Source: Ophiura sarsii (taxonomy: Eukaryota > Echinodermata > Ophiuroidea > Amphilepidida > Ophiuridae). Taken from it: DNA of 64,000 nt. Both the position numbers and the translations under genes were made by a program. The first letter of the stretch is position 1. Each line of letters starts with the position of its first letter. Below, in pieces: positions 15,401 to 30,400 of this stretch. Where the stretch lies: positions 66,560,919-66,624,918 of the forward strand of contig CM069452.1 in the NCBI GenBank assembly GCA_035610835.1. The letters are read 5' to 3'. Below the pieces are notes generated by a model. It was not told where the DNA came from, did no database searches, and worked only from the letters and a program-made list of their open reading frames with translations.

Positions 15401-18400
15401 AAAGATATTGTCACTCACAAACTAATACTTGCTTGGATCTATGTATCTTTTGAAACACCTTGTCAGTTATTCATAGTGCCTGAAAATGGAACATTTATCC
15501 AACATGTATATTCCTATTTGTCACCATATTTAAACATGGCACATTCTTACACACTTTAAATAATGGAGCAAAAAGCAACATTGTTTGTTTGTCTTAAGAT
15601 CCATTACACATTGTCTTATTCTACACTTACATTTAATAGCTACAATTTTCCCCTTATATTAGGCAAGCTATTAGAAAAATACTTTATCAGGTTGAAATAT
15701 AATTATGATTTTGGATAGAGAAAGGGAAGGGATTGATATCTTATTTGTTCTTTTATTATATTCCACAACTTCCCACATTTAAGGAAAACAGGTCAAAATA
15801 TGTGTAACTATACTGCATGCGTCGGGCTGCGAGGAAAATGCGCGACGCGACGCAATGGTCGCGCGTTTTTTAGAAGTGTAAGAGTACGCGAACATTTTAG
15901 CTATTATTAAATTTCTGACCATGTGGTCTTTTCTGACTTAAAATGGTTAAAATGATAGTTTTAGATGGTGCAAAGCTATAGTAAAAAGATAAGTTGGGTG
16001 GATAATATTACACTGTAATGATAGAACACATTATTATCCTTATTAAGTTGAAGAAATCTCAAAATCGGCCTTTAAAAATATTAACAAGTCATCTTGATAG
16101 GAAATGGTATGAACCCACCTGTTTTGTCACCAATGAGCTCTCCTACATAAACCTCCACATCTGACGTCAAATCATCTGCAGGGTAAATAGCCAAGTGAGC
16201 ACCTCCAGTTAGATGTAACTCATCAAATATATACTCATTGGTTCCAGTTTCTGGTTCTATCCAGGTCCTGGCTGGATCTATCTCACGATGTAGATACCTG
16301 CGATATAGTTGAGAACAATACAGACTGTTCCAATAAAAACGATACAATGACATTCATATCCTTTACCCATGCATGACACTTTGAATTTGAATTAGCCCGT
16401 GCATTGAGGGGAAATGCGCAGTGATCAACACGGGACTGATACGGCTTATGTGCTTGTTAACAATTGGTGTTTTTTCCCCACGTAGTGTATTGAAAATGTG
16501 ACTTTTGAAAAGTGACTACTTTTCTATAAATAGTGCTAATCATGGTTTATCTTTGTTGTTAGGTGTTATGTTTGGTATCAAAATGTGCCAAAAAGATTCA
16601 TCCAAATGTCTATTTAGCCTGTTTGGTAAAAAGATAATCGAAAATTACTTTAAAGGACCTAACAAAGGGTATGACTTTCTTTTGTTGAGAACTATATATT
16701 TTTAAGTGTTGACATTACTGCCTAAATGAGCTGAAAAGGATAATGACTCAAACAATGTGAATATGTGATAAGAGTATTAAAGTCATGATATACAGTCGCC
16801 GGCAAAAACTTTTTTTTCACAGAGCAATATTTTATATGCTTTTTTAGCCAAAACAATAATTTCAGAGTATTTGAAATGGTTTTAAAACTTCAATATCTCA
16901 TGGCATCTCATGATTTGACATAATTGAACACCTAGATTTAGAATATTCCTACCTGTCATATGTATTTTCACCGTCAACATAAATCTCAATTTCCGACAAG
17001 GCAGCAAATCTGTTGTATCCACCAGTACGAGTCGTTGCAAGGTCAAAGGTCAATGTGTCTGCTCCAAATCTGACTGGAACATCCAAGAAAGAATCTGAAT
17101 TTGTGCAGCTACTGCTTGGCAAGACATAGTTGCTGGTGATTGACGACTGGACACCGGACAATGAGGATGTAATCTGTAGCAAGAACACAAAAAAGTCATT
17201 TCCATTTTGCATGAACATTATGTGGAATTTACTTATATCTGTCACTTCAATGAATCATAACTTTTATTCTTTGCCTTTCTTCAGCAAAAGGTGAGCAATT
17301 GAAATGCTTTGTAATCATTGTGCATAGCATGAACATATGGTGCTTTACCAACTTATTTCCAATTGTTATCAACATTTAGTAGCCCTACCTTGAATTTGGT
17401 TGGATAACTGCAAACAGGATGTATTCTGATGGTATTGATGAAGAAGACCTGCTGTAATGAAATCACTAGTGATGTAGTCGCTGCCTGGGCCATAAAGAAG
17501 TGATGTATGTCATCTCTGAATGTCTGGTCAAATAAATATGGTATGTAGTATGAGTAGGCATCATTTGCTATTACTCTTGGGTAATCATATCTCAAATTAT
17601 ACACAGGTTGGCTGGATTGCACTCTTATTCCTGATGCTGAGGTATACACTTGACTTTTACTGTAAGTGTTAGGATTTGTGGTCAAATCCAGACGTTGGCC
17701 AATATTTTCAATTTCTTTTGCAACAGGTAGCCGACCTTCATTATCTACTAGCAATGTGGTGTGGTCTTTGTGAAGGTGTTTGAGGAAGACTGTTCCAGAT
17801 GCACCTGCTTCAACATTGCTTCCAACAGGACCTCCTTGGGCTTTAAAGCTTCCTTGGTAGAGGTTGTGAGTGATGTTGCTGGTGTGATAGATGGCAATGC
17901 GACCTCCTGATCCACTGCCACCCCGGATGTCCCCAGAGCCACCCATGGCCTGGATGGAACCAGTGTGGCCACCTGGAATTGAAGAAATATATTTCCATAA
18001 TGCTTGTAATTTATACTCAATAAGTTCTGTATTTGCAACTTTACTCCACTAAATACTACACAAATTGTATACTCATCACCAAAACAAACAAACAATAAAC
18101 AAAAGAAAGCCCATTGCAAAGGCAAGAACAAAATGTTGACATAAATCAAATTTGTTAGTGACAAATTCAGCACCAATTTGATTTGTCCAGTTGTAATCTT
18201 TTTGCAAAATTTGCAAAACTAAAATATTTGCAAAATATGTTTTGCAGTATGACCCACCTGTAAAAGCACCAGTGTGTATCAAAATGCTACCCCCACTTCC
18301 TCCTGATGCCCCGGCTAGGTCAGAGGTCACACCAATGTCCAGGCTATTGGTCTTTATGAACCCATCTACTTGTAAGGTATCCTCCACTTCAATTTCCAAG

Positions 18401-21400
18401 ATCCCGCCACCTGTGAATTTTTGAATAAGATTATAATCAGTCAGTTTCTGCAACATAATAGCTGAAACACACAAAGACAATATCCATCATGATGCATGCA
18501 TTAACAGCTAATACTGTTCAATTTTGGTCCCTTGTCGATAAATGCTAAAAGTACTTTATTTCTCAATGAGTAACAATCCAATATGGCGGATTGACCATTG
18601 CGTGTCTTTTCTCTTTAGATCTTACAAGCATTATCATTTTGCTGGATCACATCGCATAGTTAAATCAAGTACACTAAATGAATACAGGATGAAGGACAAA
18701 GTTTTAACCACTCACCTATTCCACCCTTTGTACTGGCTCCACCACTTCCATAAGCTCTAGGGTAGTATATATTACCATAAGGTAGGTTGCGTTTGAGACG
18801 GCAACTAACAAAACCATCACATGCCCCTCTACCGCCCATGCCACCATGTGATGCTCCACTGTGAGATGTGGGAGCTTGGTGAGGACTAAGTATATGGGCA
18901 ATACCTGGAGCTGAAAAGGATGCAGATAGCGAGTCAATGCAATATATTGTTTGAATCAGCCCAAAATTGGATAATGCTGTTACAACAGATGAAAATGTTT
19001 TATTGAATCGTGTTGCAGGAACTCATTGGTAAATTTGTCATTTCGCCCATTACTGGTTTAGGCTTTTTTATTAATCGTAAGAAGACAGGTTTATATTATA
19101 GTAGCTCATTACTAGAACATTGTTTTTATTTCTAATATTGTAGACAATTGATTTTGTGATTGAATTGTCTATTGCTTGCTTGTTTGCTTGCTTGATCAAT
19201 TGATTGATTGATGAAATTAATTGATTGATCGATTAATCATTTTATTGATCAATTAAGTATTAACAACATACCTGTGCCAAGTTCTGCCAAGTAGCCACCA
19301 TCACTGACATCTATTACACCTCCATCATCAACTGTCAGATTCACACTATTCAATTTCAAATTCTTTCCATATACTAATCCTCCTCCTTCAACCACCAGGC
19401 TACTGGTCTCCAAATAATACTGCTCTGGATGAGCAAATGGCATCGTGAAATTCATTGATGATCTAGCCTTAACAGTCACTGTCCCATTAAATCGGTAGTT
19501 GAGACGTGAAAGGTTGTTGGTTGATCCAGTTAGAAACATGCGAAGCTGAGCTCCATTGTATAAAGTCAAATTATGGATGTAGTCTAAAGTCCCTTCTATA
19601 TGGACAAACACATAACTCAGTACTGTATCAGGCGCTAAACCAAGATACCCTTGTTGGTAGATGTAAGCATTGAATGGGATGTCCAGATATGGGCGATAGA
19701 GATCCATCACTTGGTTTGGACCAATATGGACACTTCCAGACCTGTCGCCTATCATATGCCGAAAGTGCAGCCGTGCGCCATGGTCATAAGGCTCTGTTAA
19801 TATTGCTAACTGAGCTTCACCATAGATCTGCAATTCTTCAAAATGGTAATCATGATTTCCAGCAGCAAAATGGTGATCACTAGTCTGGGGCAAAATCCAA
19901 GCTTTGAAACTATCAGCAGAGATGTCTGTATAGTTTGCAATCGGTAAAACAAATTTGCTCTGCAAGTTAGCATTATCTATGAGCAATGAACGATGTTCAT
20001 GAAAGAGATTATATAAAAACACAGTTCCTGGACCGCCAGGTTCAGCATTCAGATCACTAGATTTTCCACCCCGAGATTGGAATTCACCAATGTACGTCTG
20101 ATTGGCTTCAAAGTAGAAAGAAATCCTTCCACCACTGCCTCCACTTCCATGATACCCGCTGGGTTGATCACCACCATTTGTGCTGATTATTCCTTTACCT
20201 TTCATTGTTACAGTGGTAACCAAGATGCTTCCTCCAGAACCACTTCCGCTACTTGCATCATCTCCAAATGCTCCTCCTGCAGTCAGGTTACCATCAATAA
20301 CAAATGTGTCTGAGATATTCAACCACAGAATCCCACCACCACGCCCTCCTTGTGTTCCACCTCCTGAGCTTCCAAATTCTGCAGGCTCGTAGAGATTGCC
20401 ATATGGTTGCCCAGTATACACAGTACCTGCACCTCGTCCAGCTGTTCCACCATGTCCACCACCTGACGAACCTTGAGAATCTGCTACCCCTTTTCCTAAA
20501 TTGAATCTGTTTAGATAATCAGTGCCATCTGAAGCCCTGTAACCTTCACTATCAGCATTAAGATGTCCTCCGTCATCAATTGTGACATTTTCAGCTGTCA
20601 CTGTTAGGTATGTGCAGTGAAACAACCCGCCTCCTTCAACATATAAGGACACTACATTGACAAATATCTGAGGATCAAATGTTGGTGGCCTTGTTCCTAG
20701 AATTTCAGCAGAATCTTGGACCCGCACAGTGGTAAAGTTGTAAGTTTCTGGGTTATTTCCTAGTGTGTGGCCATATCTTTCCATCCATAATCTTCCCCTA
20801 TGATGGAGTGTAAGGAATTCTATGTGTGCCAGAGTACCATGCATCCAGATATCAACATCATGGACAATTGTGTCAGGTGCCATGCCCAAGAAGCCACCTT
20901 CATATACACGAGTACTAAATGGAAGATCAATTTCAGGTCTGTACATATCAAGAACCTGGTTCATTCCAATATGAAATGTTCCAGTACGATCTCCAATCAT
21001 ATACAAGAAGAAAAGCGTTGCATTTTCACCCACTGGATCAGTTAGAATAGCAGCATGTGCATCACCGTACACTTGGAGTTCTTCAAAGTGATAATCATAA
21101 CTCCCATTGGCAAAATAATGTTGCCCAGACTTTGGAAGAATCCATGTCCTGCATCCGTCTGTAGTGAGATCTGAGTAATTATGGATTATATGGAAGTGAT
21201 CCCGAGGTTGAAGGCCACCATTGTCAATGATAAGAGTACGATGTTCATGCACCATGTGATACAAGAAGACAGTGCCAGCTCCACCATTCTCAGCTTTACT
21301 TACATCAACAGCTGGTCCACCTCTTGCATGATAGTTAAATCCTGTTGCAGTCTCATTATTTATAAAATAAATGGCTATTCTACCACCTGCTCCACCTCCC

Positions 21401-24400
21401 CCTGAAGACATTTCAATATTTGAGCCTCTTCCTCCATCTGTAGCAATTCTTCCGTAGCCTTTGATGGTATGACAGTACATCCAGATGCTTCCTCCACTTC
21501 CTCCACCACCACCTTTCTCATCTGCATATCCTCCATTTGCCGTGACTTCACCATCAATGTCTATAGTATTTGTTACATTGAGCCATAGAATGCCTCCTCC
21601 TGTGCCCCCTGGTTCTCCATTTGGGCCATCTCCACCTGAACTACCAAACACATAGGGTTCATACAAGTCTCCATAAGCAAAACCTGCTCCATGTCCGTCT
21701 ATGTGAGATCCTCTCCCTCCACTGCCACCATGACCTGCTCCTGACCCTTGAGCAATTTCTGTATCAGGCATTCCAGGGTTGACATCACCATGTAAGGACC
21801 TGCCTCCATGTGTGCCGTTTGTATGACTTGGGTGATATCCAAGGCCTTCAGCTGTCAACAAACCACCATCATCAATGGTTATATTCTCAGCGATAATAGT
21901 CATTCGTGTTCCATGTAATGTACCACCACCTTCAATAAATAGTGCTAACAATGTCAACTTTATGCCAGGTTCATGAATTGGATCTGTGGTACCATTAACC
22001 GATGCGTCATCTTGGATGTGCACAAATTGGAAATCGTAGTGACTGAGTGCTTCACCGGCAGTACGTCCACCGTGTTGCATCCACACAAAACCACCATGAT
22101 GCAATGTAAGATTAACAATATGTGACAATACTCCTGCATTGTGAATTTCAACACCATGGACCACTGTTTTTGGTGCTAGACCAAGATGGCCACCATAGTA
22201 CACATGGACATTAAATGGCAAGTCTATTTCATCTCGTTCTAAGTCCATTTCTTGTTGGTCGGCTATGTGGATAGTTCCAGTCCTATCACCAATCATATGT
22301 TGAAAGTAGACAAAAACATCTTTGGGAGAAATATCCGATTTGGGGGCAAATCCTGGAACATTATCGATAGTAACCAGAGTCTCATTTGCAGTCAAAATGG
22401 CTAAGTGAGCATCATCATAAATTTGAAGTTCTTCAAAATGAAACTCATTATTTATGCCAGCAAAATCATGTTTCCCTGACAATGGCAGTATCCATGCTCT
22501 GCACCCATCCTCGTGAAGATTGTCCCAGTTAATGTCTTTCTTCCTAGGCTTGAATCCTGCATTTTCCACGAACAGTGTCCGATGATCCTCCAGCATATGA
22601 TACAAGAATGCTGTACCCGCTCCTCCGCCTTCACATTCCTCACAGTCACCTCCAGGGGCACCACCATGTGACTCATAAGTAAAATCATTTGCTGTTTCAT
22701 TTTGTTGGAAATACACAGCTATTCTTCCACCTGCACCACCTCCAGAGTACCTGTTACCGGCACCCCCATTGGTAGATATAAGACCATATCCTTTAATGCG
22801 ATTACAATGCATCCAGATGCTGCCACCGCTGCCTCCACCACTTGGTGTAGCATCCATGTTGGCAATGTTTCCATTGGCAGAAACAATACCATCAATGTCA
22901 ATTGTATCTGTAACATTAAACCAAATGCGCCCTCCACCTGAGCCACCGTAAAGTCCACCACCAACACTACCAAATTCCTCAGGTTTGTACAAATCGCTGT
23001 AGGGTCGTCCTGTCAGTGCAACTCCTGAAATGAAAAATCAAAATATATTTGTAAAAAAATAGTTTATACAAGTCATTAGTATTTTCCAATTTACCAATAA
23101 CGGATACACATCTAGCATAACTGGTCTAATGACTCCATAAACTTGCCATAAGAACACAAAAATAGGTTTATATTATTGCTATAAATTGTATCAAATTCTA
23201 TTTAAATTTAATATTTTTTACTTCTTTCTATACTTCTTCAATCATATAAATATGGTTAAAATTTGCAATGAAAGTGAACCTACCTTTTCCATGTCCACCA
23301 CTTCCTCCATGTCCTGCACCTCCTGCTCCTTCTGGACCTGCAATACCCATACCAAAGTTGATAATTCCATGCAGACCCTCTCTGTAACTTCCATCTGGAT
23401 TTGTGCTACTTCCATCTTCAACTGAATATCCTTGTCCATCTGCAATAAAGCGCCCTCCTGCATCTATTGTGATGTTTTCTGCACGAACATAAAGATGCGT
23501 GCCTTTCACTAACCCACCACCATCAACTTGGAGAGTTTTCACAGTGAACGACATGCCTTCATCACTTACAGGATCTGATATCATGTGAATATAACCTTCA
23601 TCTTGCACATGAACAAAATCAAATTCATAGAAACCTGGGTGTAGAGCTCCTGTGTGACCACTTGGATACAGCCAAAACCTTCCACCATGATGCAGTGTTA
23701 AGTTCTGTACAAAGTCCAGGGCTCCACTATGGAAAATGGCAACACCATGCACAATAGTGTCATGTGCAAGTCCAAGATGGCCACCCTCATAAACATGCAC
23801 ATTGAATGGTAAATCAATAGTTGAGCGGAATAAGTCCATAGATTGGTTTTGTCCAACATGAAGTGTTCCAGTACGATCTCCAATCATATTGTTGAAGAAG
23901 ATGGTTGCATTGGAATTAGGAGGATCTGTGAGAACTGCAAGATGAGCATTGCCATAGAGTTGCACTTCCTCAAAATGGTAGTTGTCATCACCTGAGTAAC
24001 AAACAAAACAATGTAACCAAACTGCGAATAACACAATGGCCAATGTCATGATGCCTGAGCACCTAACTATCTTTCCATTCAACTCAAGTACTTTACAGCA
24101 GATATGCACTTCTTTATAATTATGTTGCAACGTATTAAATGCCACTAAATATCATTGGCTCCTAGAGGAAAATAAGAGAGAACCACAGGCCTGTGTTGTT
24201 TTCAACGTTCTCTGCAGTGAACAGGGGACATTTTTGACCAGGAGTATAGTTATTACCCTATTATACTTACATACTCATCATAGAACTTTAATGCACTAAG
24301 CACAGTGAATTGACATTTAAAAACACATTGCTATTTCTCCTCTGTAACATCAATGTGTAACAAAGTAAACAAAACACCTGTATAAATAATCGCACTGAAG

Positions 24401-27400
24401 TGTAAAAAAAATCTACAGAGTGCCGGTCTGCGCTGCAATTGTGAATGACGGGCCGATCGTGTAGTACACAAGCACGGCACGGCCATAAGAACACTCGTTG
24501 TGTGCCCAAAGTCGCAAACGATCGCGTACAAGCACAGTACGTTCAACGCTTGACAGATATCTCTGTAGAATTTGATTTTTACTTTAACTGTTTTGTAAAT
24601 ACCCATATTTTCATTAATATGTTCAAAGGAAAACATTATAAATTATGTGATGCATTCATACAAAATGAGTCAGATGTTGTGAATATTAATACTGAGATAT
24701 GGGCAAAAAACTTGTCAATTTTACTCTGTGAACGACATCCTGCTCATTTTGCTTGATCGCATCACACAGTTTACCTGCAAACTGGTGATCCCCAGATGAA
24801 GGCAGAAGCCATGCTCTACTCTCATCTTCAGACAAATCTTGATAATCAATGATCACATTCTCATCAGCTTTAGGTCCTCTCCCTAGGTTGTTCACTAGCA
24901 AAGTTCTGTGTAGGTAACCTAAACAACATAGAAAATTACATTAAGTACAATTTGGAAATATGTCAACAGATATAGTTTACATTACAAAAAAAATCTGATA
25001 TTTTTTTCAATTGAGCCATTTGAAAACAAAAACAAACATAAATTAATGAAACAAACAAGCATGTAATTATGATTTCCAACATTTGCATGTAGTACAAATT
25101 ACACATTCACCTTTATCAAGCTTTCACTTAAAGGTATATTATGTGATCTTTCCAGGGAACGCCCTCAACATCGAAAAAAAAATTAAACGTAGATTTTCTT
25201 GCAGATTTACATTTCTGATCATAAATCGTACATACATTCCAAGTTACAGGGCGATACGATTCTTAATTACTTCAAAATCATGATTTTAGAGTGAAAATAA
25301 ACTGTCGGATTATCCGACAGTTTATATTTTTCACTCTAAATTCACTCTAAAACCATGATTTTGAGGCAATTAGGAATCGTATCGCTCTGTAACTTGGAAT
25401 GTATGTATGATTTATGATCAGAAATGTAAATCTGCAAGAAAATCTACTTTCTAAAAATAATAATGAATAGAGGGCGCTCTGTGGAAAAGATCACATAATA
25501 TGCCTTTAAATCTATTTTTATTTTAATCCTTTTTCCATCTTAAAACTCGGGATTGGGATGTTACCTGACACTTGGTTACGGAACAATGTCAAAATAGGGA
25601 AGAGCCAAGGTGAGCAAGACCATGACAATAGCAGTGAATAGCTGCTATTTACAAGATTGATTTGCACGAAGGCGGTCAATGATGCCATTCTTAATTTACT
25701 AGTTAATGAATATGACCTCTTCAGGCTTCGCTGATTCAGGATAAAGAACAAAGAAGAATGAATGCCTTGGAAATGCACATTCCTATTTCGACATTGAGAA
25801 AGGGCCCATTTTATCCACCAAATGTAAAGTACTGCATTTGTTTTCTTATTATCTTCAACACAATATGCCAAAGCATCTTTTAAGGAGAGGAAATATATAC
25901 TAGTAAATGTTACAATTCCACACCCTACAAATAATAATGTTAACATACCGTGCAATGTCCTAAAATATGCATAAAACAATGAAAAATTTAAATAATATAG
26001 GCCTATTGATTGAGCCACAGATTTGTCTCAGTACAGGTGGCATTACATCCATAGACTCTAGCTTACCTGTATGGTAAAAGAACATGGTGCCAGGACCACC
26101 TACACCAGCACTGCTTCCTCCACCAATACCACCATGGGCTTCAAATTGACCAGAGAATGTGCGATTGAGAGCAAAGTAGACAGCGATACGTCCTGCTGCA
26201 CCGCCTCCTCCTTGATGACTTTGATACACATGTCCATCCCCTCCATTCACTTGAACTTTCCCGTAACCCTGGGTGACAAAATTTCAACAATAAAACATGT
26301 AAAGTTTGTAAATTAAAGTGACAGAGAATTTTCTGAACAAAAATAATTACCTCATTGCTCTAACAAATGATCATCAGGTCTAAATGGGTTAATTTGGTCA
26401 TAATAATGCATGTTTATTTCATAAAACATTACTAATAAATTGATTTGTAAGTGATAACAGCTACCCCAGCATCAAAAGCAACATTTTGTAAGTTAACCAT
26501 GGTTTCTGAATTGTCAGCCTAGCTAGCACGAGAATAAAAGCATGTGTAAACTTTTTCTGAATTAAATTATTTTTCATTAACATACAATATTATACTGTTT
26601 TCATATGTGACGCGATCAAGAGGAATGAGTCGGATGTCGACCCTGGTCGAAAATGAGTTTTTAATACAGTTTTAAAGAAGACACCTATAGCTTACAGAAA
26701 CTGAAAACCCCATGTCGATACGACGTTTTTTTCCAAAGTTATGTCAAATTGTATACATGAATTTCCATCAAAACTTATGTAAGCCGCCATTTTGAATTGG
26801 CCATATCTCAATTTGGGATTCCCCGACATCCGACTCATTCCTCTTGATCGCGTCACATATTGCAACATCCACTCCAGTTCATAAGAACAAAAAGAATACA
26901 AAATATAAGAGACTGACCTGCATATGTTTTGTGTTGATACGAATAGAGCCACCACTCCCTCCACCGTTGCCATTGCCAGATGCAGATTCACCACTGGCAC
27001 TCACTTCACCATCTATCTTCAATGACTCTATTACATTAATTGTTATTACTCCCCCACCCCTTCCACCATTAGGTCCTCCTCCCTTGCAGCCAAGATGCTC
27101 TGGTTCATATAAGTGACCAATTGCTGCACCTGTTTTTCTCTGGTTTGTTCCACGACCTCCTCGTCCACCGTGTCCAGCTCCTGAGATGGTACAAACATAT
27201 AGCATTATATGAAAATGGATTCCTGGCATTGTGGATTGCAATAATTCTGTAAAATCAGAATTTGTTCAAAAAAAGAGATTTGAGGAAGCTAAGTGAGTGG
27301 TTTCTTGGTTTTGTTCTGCTTTAACTTTGACTGATTACTACGTCACTGTTTATAGCTCAATGACTACTACAACCTCAATTTAGTCAGAGCTCAGACAAAC

Positions 27401-30400
27401 AAATGTACCAATTTAACATATTTGATTACCTATTTTCATTACTTCATAAAGTTTTGACACACCTGCTATTTCCAAACTAAAAGCAGCAAGCTTAGTTAGC
27501 ATGATGCAATAAGAGTAACTTACCAGATCCCCCATAGTTGCCTGTGCCATCTTTACCCTGTCCATCAAGAGGGTCACATGGTATGGAGTGTACATCAGCC
27601 ACAAGCCTGCCTAGGTCATCTACTATGAGTGTATCAGCATTGATTACCATCCGAACCTGCAGGATAAAGCAGTAATTACCAAGTAATTCAAATAAATAAA
27701 AAGGCAGTGAGACAGGATATCATTTCATAGGAAAGTGTTTGAAAGTCATAGAGATATTACTGAAAGAGGACATACTACTCCGCCATGTTGTGTCACGCAT
27801 GGAGGGCCCTAGAGAGTGCCTCAGGATTATTTCGCCATGCGCCAGGCAAACTTGGAATATTAAAATGCATGCTTTTTTGCGTCCTCCCGTGTATGCGATG
27901 TGGGATGTGGCGATAATGCGCGCGAAGTGCTATATATGCGCAAACCTTTGTTATGCTTCAGTTTACCGATGCCAATAGCCGTTCGATTTCGCTCCTTTGC
28001 GGATAAATGCTGGACAGGTGGTCCTTCATACGAGACAATCCAACATGGTGGATTTACCATAGCGTTACGCACAGGATATTTTGAGTCCATCCTCTTTCAG
28101 TAATATCTCTTTGTTGAAAGTAGAACTCACAGAAAAGACAGTCCTTCAAATACACAATTTCTCTACCGATGACCACAGTTAATACGAGCTTTAGATTTTT
28201 AAGTGTGGAGTGCCATGCGCTATGTGATATTTCAAAATGTATTTTATCACTATTGATTGAGTGAACTTTTAATAGACTAGCATGCTCACACAGGCTGAAT
28301 AGCTCTAGGCACTGCACCGAGCTGCATAGCGCTAAACACTCTGCACCTGAATAGTTAAGAGTGAATTTTTTCTAGATTGACAAACTTTTGGACACACATT
28401 TTTTAGATTTTGCCTTAAGTTTGGGAGGTGAAAGACATTTAGTAGTTATGTAAAAATATGGTATTAAAAAATTCAGCAACCCTCTGTTGCCATGGTAACG
28501 AGCCTATCTTGTTTTAGGTCATTTTAGGGGGAAATTCTCCTAATCATACTGATTTCAGCAACAAAAAAAGTCAAAGTTTGGCATAACTCTACACCAAGGT
28601 GGTACATTTTTTGCCCAAACTGACTTCATGAATGAGTTGCCCTATCTCTGGTCTAATAACCAACTGATTTAAATAAGTCAGTGTTGCCATATTGATACCC
28701 TGTTGCCACGTTCAAATATCATATTTTGAGGATGTTGAAAAAGTCAGATATAACTAACCGACTTCAGGTAGCTACAGTTCCCCTCGAGGTGATTTGTTTT
28801 TCTTTGTACTTTGTTTTTATAACAAAGACCTAATACCCTTTGAGTTAATTCCAGAAAAAAAATGGGGAAACCCGGCACTTGCGTATCACGTGACCTGAAG
28901 TCACATGATCCAATTTATGGGAAATTGCATAGCCGGGTGTATATATGGGGGGTTACCGTGCACCCCCAGGACTCCCCCAAACAACTTTTTTCTACTTCCT
29001 TTCACTGTCCTAAAACATATTCAGTATGTTACCAGAATGATTTGGGTATGCTAAGGGGTTATTCAAGATGGCGTCGAAAATGGCCGCCAAAAGGTCAAAT
29101 TTCCTGAAATGACATTATATCAATCAAAATATATTGTGAAAGTATAGTTTTAATAGTGGGACGTATGTATTAGACCACTAGACACTCATATCGATTACAT
29201 TTGCTTTGATAACATACCTAAATCCAAGATGGCCGCCAAAATGGCTGCCAAAAATGCTAAAATTACAAACATTTGGCATTTATCACCCCAGCATATATGA
29301 TCAGAGTATAGTTTTAACAATGGGATGTATGTGTTAGACCCTAGAGCTCATATGCTGCATTTTTGCTCTGTTTACAAATCTTAAATCCAAAATGGCCGCC
29401 AAAATGACAGCCAAAATTGGTAAAATGACATAATATTAATAAAATGAATGATGAAAATATAGTTTTTAACAATGGGATGTATTAATTTTATTATATCACT
29501 ATTAACTCATATCCAGGTTTTTTTTGCTTTGTTAACATGCTTAAAATCCAAAATGGCTGCCAATATGAGTCCCAGAATGGCTGCTAAAATTGTTGAATTC
29601 CATAAGATAAGGATAATAACGACCAGAATGTATGACGACAATATAGTTTTAACAATGGAATGTATGTATGTATTAGACAACAAGTAACTCATATCCAGTA
29701 TTTATGCTTTGATAACATACTTAAAATCCAAAATGGTTTCCAAAATGAGTGTGTATTTTGCATCACATTCGCCAAATAGTATGTTCTAAACTGCTAAGCT
29801 ATTGCATTTAGATATAAGACCCACCTCTGTGACAATTTTTATTCTGTTTCAGTTTCCAAAATGGCTGCCAGATGTTAAGTTGATGTTAAATGACCTAAAC
29901 AAATTGTGTTGTATTGTAAATGACTGACCATACTATGTAATACCAATACCCCAAATCTAATGGGACAACATTCACTATAATATATGATAAAGCCTAGGGG
30001 TTGTATCTATATAGTTTGAGTATTTTAAAACATCTAAGATGTCGGCCAAAGGTTAAAATACCTGAGAAGCAGTATTAATTTATTGTTAGTGTCATTATAG
30101 AACATATCATTTGGTGAATGTGATACAAAATACACACTTATAGTCTATTTTTACATCTACAACGACCATTTTGGTGGCAAAATACTGGATAGTAGTAACT
30201 AGTGGTCTAATACATACATCCCATTGTTAACACTATATTTTCATCGTACATTCTGGTTGATATCATCCTATTTTATGGAATTTGACAATTTTTGCAGTCA
30301 TTTGAGACCCATTTTGGCAGTCATTTTGGGACCCATTTTGGCAGCCATTATGTATTTTAAGTATGTTAACAAAGCATAAATACTTGATATGAGTTACTAA

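Noticed and set aside
20077..22951. Several plus-strand and off-frame minus frames over exon 31.
   Set aside because: They are shadows of the glycine-rich coding strand; GGN codons read as proline or serine runs on the other strand.
24331..24636. Two overlapping minus-strand frames of 73 and 101 codons.
   Set aside because: They are intronic, without module motifs or fitting phase, and match nothing I know.
25518..26018. A 166-codon minus-strand frame.
   Set aside because: It lies in an intron, shows no module motif or known domain and has no fitting splice sites.
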